A program made the position numbers and the translations under genes. Positions 23,910 to 33,649 of a stretch of 64,000 nucleotides of DNA are shown here, one piece after another. This DNA comes from Pipra filicauda (Eukaryota > Chordata > Aves > Passeriformes > Pipridae), in assembly GCF_003945595.2 (NCBI RefSeq), contig NW_024104302.1, forward strand, positions 1,382,408-1,446,407, given 5' to 3'. Below the pieces are notes generated by a model that searched no databases, had not been told where the DNA came from, and worked only from the letters and a program-made list of their open reading frames with translations. The stretch's first letter is position 1, and every line of letters starts with the position of its first letter.

Positions 23910-25356
23910 TTAGGAACTGGGAACCAGAACAGTGCCCATGGGCACAGCAACAAAAGTGCTGGAATTAGCAAACCACTCTGGATTCCTGGATGGGAACTGT
24001 TCAGGGCAGAATTGCCCCTAGAGAAGGAATTACTTTGGCTTGACTGAGCTGGGAGCTTGTCCAGCCTGGGATCTTCCCCTGACTCTCTTGTAGCTTCCAG
24101 GTGTTGTGCTGCTCCAAGGCAGACTGTTCCCATCCCCTGCTGTCCTCACCATGGGATGTGTCCATCCCAACATCTCATCTTCCTCTTCCTGGCTGCAGTT
24201 TAAGCCCATTCTGTTTTTTTAACACCTGGGTGGTTCCTAAGTCAAAGGAGAAGCTTTACCAGCACCACAAGCTGGTGAACATCTTCTCCCAGGTGCTTTG
24301 GAGACCTGGAGCTCTGCTCCCACTGGAGGTCTCAAGGAGGACTCCAACAGCTCCCCCCATGATGGATTTGTCACAGTTATCCCAGGTCCATGCCTGAAGG
24401 ATTCCTGGGGTTGTTATTTATCCAGCAGGATCTGCCCCCACTTCATGGACCATCTCTTTTATCCTCCCTTTCCCACACGTCTCCAGGAGAAACCAACCCA
24501 GTCCTTGCCACAGGTCCCGGGCTCACAGTCCATCAACATATGTTTACTTATTTATTTTAGGACGTGATTAATGTTACTACATTTGCTGGAGGAATGTTTT
24601 TGTTCTGCCAACGTGCCTTGCCAGCACAAAACGTTCCGTGTTTGGAGCAGAGCACAGCAAATTGGCCTCTGCTTTCAAACACAAGGGAGGGCTGGGGGAT
24701 GCTATTTTCTGCTCTCCAGCAAGAGGAGTGCAGAGAATTGAGCAAAGATAAAGAGAAACAGAGACTGCTACCAGGCTGCAGACGGGAGAGGAACAAGGTA
24801 GATTGGCCAGAGAGAGACTGTTTTTCCTCCTGCACGTTCTGGACTCCTAGTGAAGGTTTCTGGGGGGGGATTTTGTGGAGGTTTTGTGGTATCTTTGTGG
24901 TTTTAAATAAAGCAGTAGCAGCAGAGGGTTTGCATTGCTCTGGCCCAGAGCACAGCAACTTCTGAGGTGTGGGCAAATGAGGGAGAGGAGGACATGTTCC
25001 CCATCTTCATGGGGTGCCAGGAGAGTGGATACTGTGGATATGGGTCCACAGGGAGAGTGGGTGTTTGGAAAGGGCCATGATTGACTTCTCTGCCTTCTCT
25101 GAGGAGGCAGCAAAGTGCTGCCCTGCACCACCTCCCATGGCAGCACCACACTGGGCACAACCATCCCTCCGTGGGGAGCAGGGAGCTTTGGAGGCTTCTT
25201 CTGCAGCAGAGCTTGCTAAAGATCCTCACTTGGCCAAAGTCCTGCTGTGGCTTTCCCTTGCTCGGTCCCCTCCTTAAAAACACCATAAAACTGTGCTCTG
25301 GGGGCTCCCCTGAGCAAGAGGAGGGAGTTGCTGTGCCCAGTGCTCGCTGCTGGTCC

Positions 25357-26195
25357 TGTGGTGGGTTGGCTTTGGTTGGATGTCAGGCACCCACCAAAAC
25401 TACTCTGTCACTGCCCTTCCCAGCTGGACAGGGGAGAGAAAATACAGGGAAAGGTTCCTGAGCTGAGATAAGGACAGGGAGAGATCACTCAGCAATTGCC
25501 ATCATGGGCAAAACACTCAGCTGGGGGATAGTAATTCCATTTATCGGCAACACAATCAGAGGGGCATAATGAGGAGTAAAATAAATCCTAAAAACACCTT
25601 CCCCCACCCCTCCCTCCCTCCCGGGCGCAGAGAGACGGGAATGGGGGACACGGTCAGTTCATCCCACCTTGTTCGGCCACTGCTCAGGGACAGGAGCCAG
25701 AGTCCTTTCCCTGCTCCAGTACAGGCTTCCCACAGTTCACAGCCTCCTTCAGGCATCCACCTGCTGCAGCGTGGGCTCCTCCACAGGCTGCAGGTGGATC
25801 TCTGCACCCCCATGGTCCTCCCTGGGCTGCAGGGGCACAGCTGCCTCAGCAGGGTCTTCACTAGGGGCTGCAGGGGAATCTCAGCTCCAGAGCCCGGAGC
25901 ACCTCCTGCCCCTGCTTCTCCTCTGACCTTGGGGTCTGCAGAGCTGTTCCCCTCACAGATTCTCACTCTACTCTGGCTGCAACCACATCTGTGCAATAAC
26001 ATTTCTTTTTTCCTTCTTAAGTGTGTTATCCCTCAATTCCAGATTGGCTCAGCCTTGGCCAGAGGCGTGTCCGTCCTGCAGCCGGCTGGCCTCGGGTCAG
26101 TCGGACACGGGGGAAGCTTCCTGCAGCTTCTCACAGCAGCCCCCCCCTGTAGCTCCCTCTATGCCACCAAAACCTGGCCACACAAGCCCAGCCCG
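25357..26195. mobile_element. Solo LTR-like element, probable ancient ERVL-type endogenous retrovirus
   Basis: About 839 bp of sequence matching, from memory, a long-terminal-repeat family common in bird genomes. It starts TGTGGTGGGTTGG and contains 'gataaggacagggagagatc', a run of repeated 'gtgggctcctccacaggctg' units, and near its end 'ggaagcttcctgcagcttct'. It is flanked by identical 5-bp sequences GGTCC (25352-25356 and 26196-26200). A 5-bp target duplication fits class III (ERVL-type) integration. The right terminus has decayed (cccg instead of ca). There are no internal retroviral genes, so it is a solo LTR. Transcriptional orientation is not settled. The element ends only 45 bp before ASIC2 exon 4. 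The repeat assignment is fairly secure; the exact family is not. Confidence 0.75.
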
Positions 26196-26240
26196 GGTCC
26201 CCGGTGCCCCCTGACACCCCTCCTCCTCCCTGTCTTGCAG

Positions 26241-26391
26241 CTGACGTACCTGCCTCCGCCGTGGGGTGAATGTCGCTCGTCGGAAATGGGCTTAGACTTC
26301 TTTCCCGTTTACAGCATCACGGCCTGCAGGATCGACTGCGAGACCCGCTACATCGTGGAGAACTGCAACTGCAAAATGGTCCACATGCCAG
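26241..26391 (+). CDS. ASIC2: ASIC2 exon 4 (palm to thumb, cysteine-rich)
   Basis: A 151-bp exon (phase 0 in, phase 1 out) after 'ccctgtcttgcag', with donor gtcagt at 26392. It encodes 50 residues starting [15 protein letters not shown] and ending NCKMVHMP, plus the first base of a split Gly codon: residues 279-328 of ASIC2a by counting from the C-terminus. The Trp at about 286 is the conserved thumb-base tryptophan that contacts the first transmembrane region in ASIC structures. Five cysteines (GEC, TAC, IDC, ENC, NC) belong to the stacked thumb disulfides. A 5'-extended reading frame continues into the upstream LTR (from 25569), but the splice acceptor at 26240 and the family alignment fix the exon start. 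Confidence 0.97.
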
Positions 26392-26486
26392 GTCAGTGCT
26401 GGGGGCTGGGACACCCCCAGAGATTGGGTAGAACATGGTGCAAATAATGCCCAGGTTGTGGGTTTGGTCCCTGTAGGGACCATTCC

Positions 26487-26768
26487 CTCGATGATCCTCG
26501 TAGGTCCCTTCCAGCTCAGAATATGCTGTGCCAAGGGAGGTTTAGGTTGGATATTAGGAAGAATTTCTTTGCAGAGAGGGTGCTCAGCCATTGGAATGGG
26601 CTGCCCAGGGAAGTGGTGGATTCTCCATCCCTGGAGGTGTTTAAGGACAGACTGGATGTGGGATCAGTGCCATGGGCTGGGAACCACAGCGGGGTTGGAG
26701 CAAGGGTTGGAACTTGATGATCTCAGAGGTCCCTTCCAACCCAGCTGATTCTGTGATTCTGTGATTCA
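26487..26768 (+). mobile_element. Two CR1 3' ends in tandem
   Basis: A first CR1 tail is recognised by 'tcgatgatcctcgtaggtcc' and 'cttccagctcagaatatgct' (26487-26528). It runs directly into a second, more complete copy starting 'ccaagggaggtttaggttgg' (about 26529). The second ends at 26768 with three tail units (gattctgtgattctgtgatt). Either one copy inserted into another's tail, or the element is a dimeric product. Confidence 0.85.
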
Positions 26769-26895
26769 GTAGGAGCTCGGGTTAAAGGAGGTGGGAATAC
26801 CTTTCCCTAAGGAAAGATGGATGCCAGTAGCCTTGTTGGAATGTCCTGAAAGGGGGACAAGGAGTGGCAGAGGGACTTGGGTTTGATTTCCTCTT

Positions 26896-26946
26896 ATAGA
26901 ATCATTAAGGTTGGAAGAGACCTCCAAGATCATCAAGTCCAACCTT
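26896..26946 (-). mobile_element. CR1 tail fragment (reverse), inside the duplicated segment
   Basis: About 50 bp: 'tagaatcattaaggttggaa' then 'gagacctccaagatcatcaa' then 'gtccaacctt'. The homologous fragment occurs at 30640-30680 in the paired copy. The CR1 piece therefore predates the duplication, if duplication is the correct explanation. Confidence 0.85.
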
Positions 26947-26950
26947 ATTT

Positions 26951-27067
26951 ACAGAGTCGTGGAATATTCTGAGTCAGAAGGGACTCACAAGGATCATCGA
27001 GTCCAACTCTTGAGTGAATGGCCCATGGAGGGGATTGAACCCATGACCTTGGTGTTATTAGCACCAA
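26951..27067 (-). mobile_element. tRNA-Ile-derived SINE remnant with CR1-like tail
   Basis: Read on the minus strand, 27067-27021 gives a tRNA-like stretch: tggtgctaataacaccaagg, then tcatgggttcaatccc. It matches the anticodon arm (AAT), variable loop and T arm of tRNA-Ile, including a near-consensus internal B box (ggttcaatcc). It is followed by a CR1-type tail (gactcgatgatccttgtgag, then agaatattcc). The acceptor stem, D arm and A box are missing, so it is a dead 5'-truncated SINE. From knowledge of avian repeats, tRNA-Ile/CR1-tailed SINEs of the TguSINE1 kind occur in songbirds, which supports a passerine source. The family name is from memory. Confidence 0.8.
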
Positions 27068-27264
27068 GTTTTTATTAATTAATTTATTAATTATTGAGCC
27101 CCAGTTGACACCCCCGGGTGATGTTTCCAGCAGCCCCCTCCTCGTTTCGCAGTGGCAGGCAGAGGTGGGGACCAGCCAGGGTCACTTTGCTAAAGGGAGA
27201 GGTCGTTGTGTCCCCAGGGAGAGCCTGGTGGTCCCCATGTGATGGACATGTCCTTTCCCTGCAG

Positions 27265-27321
27265 GGGATGCTCCCTTCTGTACCCCGGAGCAGTACAAGG
27301 AGTGCGCGGAGCCCGCGCTCG
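27265..27321 (+). CDS. ASIC2: ASIC2 exon 5 (thumb)
   Basis: A 57-bp micro-exon-like coding exon between ccctgcag (ends 27264) and gtgagt (27322), phase 1 in and out. It encodes the end of the split Gly plus 18 residues, DAPFCTPEQYKECAEPAL, residues 330-347. The two cysteines take part in thumb disulfides. Residue 339 is Tyr (codon tac). In mammalian ASIC2a this position is reported as His339, one of two histidines needed for zinc potentiation, whereas ASIC1 has Tyr here. The remaining sequence (AEPALGLL at the junction with exon 6) is of ASIC2 type, so the gene call is not in doubt. Confidence 0.96.
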
Positions 27322-27811
27322 GTGAGTACCACGAGGGACCCCTGGTGCCACAGGTGCCCCAGCTGGAGGCACTTCCAGCATCCTGGATCCTCCTGGATCC
27401 TCCTGGCTGGCAGCACCGGGGGGATCTGGAGCAGCTGCAACCCAGAGAGGGGTTTTGATGAGACCCAACTTTTTGGGAAGGTCTGGGTGCACCCTGGGAT
27501 AAACTTACTCCTGGTTCTACCTGGGGCGTGGGGTTCCATCAGCACAAAACCCTTGGGATCATGGGCACCCCAGGAGCACCTCTAGGTTTGGGGTTGAGAT
27601 CAAGGGACCCATTTAAAGTCTGGATTTAGTTCCCCAAGCAGATGCTGGTGTAGCCTCCAGCAAAAGGCCTCTCTCCAAGATGGTGAGAAGTGGGATGAAC
27701 TGGGAGAGAAATGCCCAGGAGTGACCTCTGGAGCAGAGCATAACAACCTCTGCTCCCACATCTGCTCCCTGCCCCTGACTCCTTGAGATGTAACCCTGTG
27801 ACCTTCTGCAG
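27322..27811 (+). other. ASIC2: ASIC2 intron 5
   Basis: A 490-bp GT-AG intron (phase 1), GC-rich and unique. No transposon is recognised. It contains a small direct repeat, 'ggatcctcctggatcctcct', near 27391. Confidence 0.95.
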
Positions 27812-27965
27812 GTTTGCTTGCTGAGAAGGACAGCAACTACTGCATCTGCAGGACACCCTGCAACCTGACCAGGTACAACAAAGAGCTCTCCATGGTCAAG
27901 ATCCCCAGCAAGACCTCGGCCAAGTACCTGGAGAAGAAGTTCAATAAGTCAGAAAAATACATCTC
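27812..27965 (+). CDS. ASIC2: ASIC2 exon 6 (thumb to palm, glycosylation sites)
   Basis: A 154-bp exon after ttctgca-g, with donor gtgagt at 27966, phase 1 in and phase 2 out. It encodes residues 349-398, beginning [20 protein letters not shown] and ending FNKSEKYI, then a split Ser codon. Three cysteines finish the thumb disulfides. Together exons 4-6 supply ten cysteines, the number expected for five thumb disulfides. Two N-glycosylation sequons, N365-L-T and N392-K-S, correspond to the known glycosylated asparagines of ASIC2. The lysine-rich segment [11 protein letters not shown] leads back into the palm. There is no frameshift or stop. Confidence 0.97.
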
Positions 27966-28991
<1,026 letters not shown>

Positions 28992-30529
28992 TAGGAGCCT
29001 GTGGGAGTCCGTGTGTGTGTGGGACAGACGGATGCTCCAAGTGGGTGCACAGCTCATGGAAAATCCCAGCACGGTCCCGACACCTTCCTGGCCATCTCTT
29101 ACTTCCCTTACACCACCAAGCCATCCCAGGAATGTCCCCGGGACCACATCCAGTCTGTGTCCATGAAGAGCTGCTCCATCTTCATCCCTGCTTGCTCCCA
29201 GCACCCCATTATTTGGGAATCCCGGGCTGAGCAGGCGCTGGGTGCTCTCTGTGGTGCCCCCCATATGCTGGAAGGGCAGTGTGTGGAGAAGGGCAGCTCA
29301 AAACCATCTACCCATCACCTCTTCCCTGCTCCAAATCCATCCTCCTTCCCAGCCAGGCCAGCCAGACCCCTCTTTGCCTTTGCCTGATGGAGGAGGTGGA
29401 GGAGATGTTGGGTTGCTCAGCCTCAAACTGAGGCTTTGTGGGTGCCAGCTACAGGTTTGGGTGCTTGGGACCCGCTGGGTTTGGGGGTGTTCAGTCAGGA
29501 GAAGCAAGTATGGTCTGTGCCCACACTCAGCCTTGCAGCCTCCCTGTGTGCCATCCCAAATCCCTGGATCCCTGGAGTGCAGGGAGTGATCAGCACCTTA
29601 GAAAGGTCATCCTGGGTTCTGGACACCCCAGGATGGGGACACTGAGGGAAGCAGTGCCCCATGGGGTGCCCCCCCTGCACACATGGCCCTGCCAAATGCA
29701 CGTGGTGTGAGCCCTCCTGCCCCTGCTGTGGGTTCCAGTGAGGATGAGGAGGCTGGTGATGAAGCCTCTTTGACACAAACCTCTTAACTTGTAGGACCTC
29801 ACATGACCCTCCTTGCCAGGACACCGGGGCTTTGGGCAGAGCCTCCTCTTCCCACAGCCCTCAGCCCCTGTGGAACCAGCACTTTGCCCCCAAACTCTTC
29901 TCTCCCTCTTTCCTCTCTGTCTCATGGACCCCCCACAGCAGAGATCCCTTCACCCCTCCACCCACAGGTGCCTTTGCTCTGGGCTGCAGCTGATCCAGGG
30001 GTGTTTTGGAGCAAAATCCATGTGATTTGTCCTCCCTGAAGCCACGGTTTGGCAGAGCAGCACAGCTCATGTCAGCACTTGTCTTCCCAGCACATTCCTG
30101 GAAGCCTCCTTTCCCAGTGGTTCCTCCTCCTCAGCCCTGGGGGACTCAAGCACAAGCCTTGAGATGCTTCCCTAAAAAAAACCCAGGCCGCCTCCCTTTC
30201 CTCCCTTTGGCAGGTTTGGGTTTTTTGGGTGGCTCTGGGGACATTACCTAATTCTGCTCCAGCATCTTCCTCCTTCCCCCGCCCAGTTTGGGAATTGGGT
30301 GTTGGGATTCCTGGGATGAAGCCTGCTGTCTGACTGGCAGATGGCTTCCTTGGATGCCAGTGTGTGGCACTGCATCCTCATTAGGCTCCCAGCTGATGGC
30401 CTCGTTAGCAGGAAAAGTGCTTTGGTGGCCAACGAGGTCCTTCCTGGGATGCTGTTCATGGCCTTGGAGCTGCTGGGCTTTCTGGGGGTGCATCTCCCCA
30501 CTCTTTTAGGGGTGGCAGCACCACGGCTT

Positions 30530-30852
30530 CGGGATTAAAGGAGGTGGGAATACCTTTCCCTAAGGCAAGAAGGATGCTGATAGCCTTTCTGAATCGGGGC
30601 AAGACCTGGAAGAGAGACACGGGCGTGGTTTCCCCTTGTGGAATCATTGAAAGACTTCCAAGATCATCCAGCCCAACCTTGTTTAGCCCCAGCTGACACC
30701 CCTGGGTGGTGTTTCCCTGGGTGATGTTTCCCTGGGTGGTGCTTCCAGGAGCCCCCTCCCCGTTTTGCAAGGAAAGGCCCCCATGGCAGGGGAAGGTGGG
30801 GACCAGCTGGGGTTCCCTTGGCTAAAGGGAGGTTCCTTGTGGTCCGTGGTCA
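30530..30852. repeat. Intron 7 copy of the sequence duplicated in intron 4
   Basis: Colinear with 26771-27215 (see there), but without the SINE: 'cccaaccttgttt' joins directly to 'agccccagctgacacc'. It therefore represents the empty site. It has its own small expansion, in which a 16-17 bp 'gtttccctgggtg' unit is repeated three times (about 30709-30748). It ends about 30 bp before exon 8. Confidence 0.8.
30640..30680 (-). mobile_element. CR1 tail fragment (reverse)
   Basis: About 40 bp ('ggaatcattgaaagacttcc', 'aagatcatccagcccaacct'), the counterpart of 26896-26946. It lacks the 'aggttgga' portion present in the other copy. Confidence 0.8.
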
Positions 30853-30883
30853 CAGGCTCTGGGAATGTTGTTGTCTCTCCTAG

Positions 30884-30963
30884 GTGACATTGGAGGCCAG
30901 ATGGGGCTGTTTATCGGTGCTAGCATCCTCACCATCCTAGAGCTCTTCGATTATATATACGAG
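30884..30963 (+). CDS. ASIC2: ASIC2 exon 8 (second transmembrane helix and selectivity filter)
   Basis: An 80-bp exon, phase 1 in and phase 0 out, with acceptor tctcctag and donor gtaagg at 30964. It completes Gly430 and encodes residues 431-456: [16 protein letters not shown], followed by [10 protein letters not shown]. This is the pore-forming TM2. The Gly441-Ala442-Ser443 triplet is the selectivity filter belt typical of ASIC/ENaC channels, and the flanking hydrophobic run forms the membrane helix. The exon shows no amino-acid change that would disrupt the pore. Confidence 0.98.
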
Positions 30964-31138
30964 GTAAGGCCCTTGTCCTGTCACCTGAGTCCTTGGAAGG
31001 CTCTGGGTTTGCCAGCCTTGGTGCCAGGCTGGAGCCTCCATGCCCCGTTTGCCCACGTGGATTATCAGTTTTAATTAATAATACCATGTAATTAAGGCTC
31101 TACAGTAGTGGGTTGTGAGTGTGAAGTGTGGTGAGGAG

Positions 31139-31362
31139 GTTCCTGGGTTGGGTTGGGCCCATCCAGTGCCACCCCCTGCCACGGGCAGGGCCACCTTCCA
31201 CCAGCCCAGGTTGCTCCAAGCCCCGTCCAACCTGGCCTTGGACACTTCCAGGGATCCAGGGGCAGCCACAGCTTCTCTGGGCAACCTGTGCCAGGGCCTC
31301 CCAGGAAAGGATTTGCTCCCCATATCCCATCTAAACCTACTCTCTTTCAGTTTAAAGCCATA
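31139..31362 (-). mobile_element. CR1 LINE 3' fragment (reverse)
   Basis: Contains 'gttgggcccatccagtgcca', 'tgccacgggcagggccacct', 'ccaacctggccttggacact' and 'ctctgggcaacctgtgccag', followed by a shortened end. The terminal 8-mers are missing, so the tail boundary at 31139 is approximate. Confidence 0.93.
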
Positions 31363-32823
31363 CAAGGAGGATGCAAACACTTATGGAGAAAAGGAGTTCC
31401 CAGCAAATTTGGTACATCCCAGCTCAAGAACCTTTGTCCTTGTCCCTGGGAAAGTTTTTCCTCCTAATTCAGCTCATATTCTTGTTCTCTGGGAGTTTCA
31501 GAGCAAGGGATTTGGGGCCTTGCCCCCACATATCCAATATCTCACACCTGCCCAGTCCAGCTCTCCCACAGCCCTGTCCTTGTCCTGTACCATGATGGGA
31601 CCAGGGATTTTTAATCCCAGGGGATATTGCAGCTGTGAGCTCCCTGGGACATCTTGAAAAACCCCTTAATGTTATTAAAGTTGGGATGCTGACTTTATTT
31701 CTTAAGACAGTCCCTCCCCCTCTCAGCCCCTTGTGGGCAGCTCTCAGCACTTGGCAGCATTATTCAGCACTGAAATATATTGAAAATTACAAGCATAAAG
31801 CTCATAATGGCAAAAAAACTCTGTGCCTCAGTTTGTAGCTCAGCTGAATGCACAAATATTTCATTAAAATCCCCTACTCCCAGCTTTCTTGTTGTTTTTT
31901 TTTCATAAGAAGTTAATAAGAATCCTCGCAAAGTTTGGATTTTTCTTCTCTGATTTACTGCTTTATTTGACATCTGCTTATAAACTTGTCAAATAGTTTC
32001 CTTTTGCTGTTTTTTTTTTCTTTTGTTCTTCTTTTTGGGCAAACATGGCCCAAGACTCACCCTGGCCCCTTGGAGAGGCTCCCTCTGCCCACCTGGGGAT
32101 GCACCAGGAGGTTCACCTGGCTGTTCCCTACGTGGGGCATCTTCATGGTCACCTGGCACAGGCGTTTCACCCACACCAGACAGGGAGAAAAAGAATAAAA
32201 ATGTCTTAAAAATGCCTATTTTACACAGTTGATCTGCTCAGGGCTTCCCAAAGAGGGGGTTTCAAAAGCACACTGAAAACCATTTTCAGCCAAAGCATTT
32301 GGAAACTCTTGAGATTTCCAGCAAACAGCTACAGCTTATTTTTCTGGTGGATTAGCCAAAGGTGGGTGAAATATTGACCCTAAAGGTGCTTTTTTTGTAT
32401 CATTCACTTGGCAAAACCCTCCTCGTGGTCCTGCCCCGGGGCAGAGTCATGTTCCTGGGCTCCTGGAGGTCCTGAATTCCCCCCAGCAGCCCTGAATACC
32501 AGCCAGCATCCACCTCCCTTCCTTAGGAACTGACCCAGTTTTTCATGTTTTTAGCTTGCTTCTTGGGTTTTTTTCTCTTTTCCCCCAGTGGAAGTTTTCC
32601 AGAAAAACACTCACTTTTCAACCTTTCTGGGATCTCCCCTGAAATTTCATTCTCAGCAGCAGCTGCCAGGGAAATAAAGTGGCTGTGAAGGGAAAAGGAG
32701 CTCAGGGAGCTGGGAGCTTTCAACAAAGCCCCAGATGGGTTTCAAAAATGGAGTTTGGGTTGGTTGTTTTGTTTTTTTTTTCCCACGTGAAGAATTCAGT
32801 TTTGACACGTGGGGTGGCTTTAA

Positions 32824-33270
32824 CATGGAATCACAAATGGTTTGGGTTGGAAGGGACATTAAGGATCATCCAGTGCCACCCCCTGCCATGGGCAGGGACA
32901 CCTTCCACCAGCCCAGGTTGTTCCAAGCCCTGTCCAACCTGGCCTTGGACATTCCAGGGATCCAGGGGCAGCCACAGCTTCTCTGGGCAACCTGTGCCAG
33001 GGCCTCCCCACCCTCACAGGGAAGGAGTTTCTTCTCAGTATCCCATCTATCCCTGCCCTCTGGCAGTGAGAAGCCATTCCCTGTGTCCTGTCCCTCCATC
33101 CCTTGTCCCCAGTCCCTCTCCAGCTCTCCTGGAGCTTCTTTAGACCCTGGAAGGGGCTCTGGGGTCTCCCTGGATCCTTCTCTTCTCCAGGTGAGCACCC
33201 CCAGCTCTCCCAGCCTGGCTCCAGAGCTGAGAGGCTCCAGCCCTTGGAGCATCTCCCTGTCTCCTTCTGC
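32824..33270 (-). mobile_element. CR1 LINE 3' fragment (reverse, long)
   Basis: About 445 bp. After the standard 3' blocks it continues through 'tatcccatctatccctgccc', 'ctgtgtcctgtccctccatc', 'ctctccagctctcctggagc' and 'cccagctctcccagcctggc'. These represent the decayed end of the element's ORF2. It ends about 125 bp upstream of exon 9. A long minus-strand open frame across it (33798-32866) is a by-product of this repeat, not a gene. Confidence 0.93.
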
Positions 33271-33394
33271 ATATCCTTTGCAGAGTATCCCCCAAACCCA
33301 TCCCATTCCCCGTGCCCTCGGAGCCGTTGGATGAGGGCAGCGCAGATCTCCTGCCCGTCCTTCCCACCGTAACCCAACCTCCTTCCTTTCGCAG

Positions 33395-33463
33395 CTGATC
33401 AAGGAGAAATTATTAGACCTACTTGGGAAGGAGGAAGAGGAGGGGAGCCATGATGAAAACGTG
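33395..33463 (+). CDS. ASIC2: ASIC2 exon 9 (cytosolic tail, proximal)
   Basis: A 69-bp phase-0 exon (acceptor ctttcgcag, donor gtaagg at 33464) encoding 23 residues: LIKEKLLDLLGKEEEE, then GSHDENV, residues 457-479. It forms the start of the intracellular C-terminus, just below TM2. An acidic run (four Glu) follows an amphipathic stretch. This tail is a hallmark of ASIC2 and differs clearly from the basic tail of ASIC1, which fixes the paralogue identity. Confidence 0.97.
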
Positions 33464-33649
33464 GTAAGGAGCCCCCCTGGGAGGCAAGAGGAGACCCCCC
33501 CGCGCTCGGCTCCGTGCGGACGCTCCGGTTGTTTCCCAGAGGATTGACGCTGCCGTGGCTCGGCCTGAGGAAGGAGCCGGCGGTCGGGGAGGGCCAGGGA
33601 GCATCCAGCAGCCCTGGGATAACCCTGTCCCCTGCTGTCCCATCCGCAG
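33464..33649 (+). other. ASIC2: ASIC2 intron 9
   Basis: A short 186-bp phase-0 intron (gtaagg to catccgcag), CpG-rich in its first 130 bp. There is no repeat. Confidence 0.95.

Larger units (their letters stand above)
14234..26240 (+). other. ASIC2: ASIC2 intron 3
   Basis: A 12.0-kb GT-AG intron (gtaagt at 14234, cttgcag ending 26240) between exons of phase 0. It contains seven CR1 fragments (17756, 19322, 20222, 21180, 22079, 23218, 23764) and, at its 3' end, an LTR-like insertion (25357-26195). AT-rich repeat-free segments lie around 16650-17060, 18965-19185, 20880-21030 and 22680-22910. I recognise no additional exon or RNA gene in it. A simple poly(A) run is at about 17417-17431. Confidence 0.95.
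26771..27215. repeat. Intron 4 copy of a sequence duplicated in intron 7
   Basis: Starting at 'taaaggaggtgggaatacct', this segment is colinear with 30530-30852 in intron 7 over about 330 bp. Shared landmarks include 'acctttccctaagg', a reversed CR1 tail, 'ccccagttgaca', 'ccagcagccccctcc', 'ggtggggaccagcc' and 'gctaaagggag'. This copy is interrupted by the SINE remnant at 26951-27067 plus AT-rich filler to about 27095. It could be an intragenic duplication or two members of an unnamed dispersed repeat. Confidence 0.8.
26392..27264 (+). other. ASIC2: ASIC2 intron 4
   Basis: An 873-bp GT-AG intron, phase 1. It is almost completely repeat-derived: nested CR1 (26487-26768), a sequence shared with intron 7 (26771-27215), a CR1 tail and a tRNA-Ile SINE remnant. 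I see no conserved unique sequence except near the splice sites. Confidence 0.95.
30964..33394 (+). other. ASIC2: ASIC2 intron 8
   Basis: A 2431-bp phase-0 intron (gtaagg to tttcgcag). It contains two reversed CR1 copies (31139-31362 and 32824-33270). Between them, about 31660-32700 is AT-rich unique DNA with several poly(T) runs (for example around 31893, 32010 and 32567). No extra exon is recognised. Confidence 0.95.

Noticed and set aside
25569..26447. 292-codon open frame overlapping ASIC2 exon 4
   Set aside because: Its first two thirds read through the LTR-like repeat. The real exon starts at 26241 after a good acceptor. It is kept only as an exonisation idea in the findings.
27021..27067. 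Functional tRNA-Ile gene
   Set aside because: Only the anticodon-to-T-arm part is present, without acceptor stem, D arm or A box, and it is attached to a CR1-type tail. It is a SINE remnant.
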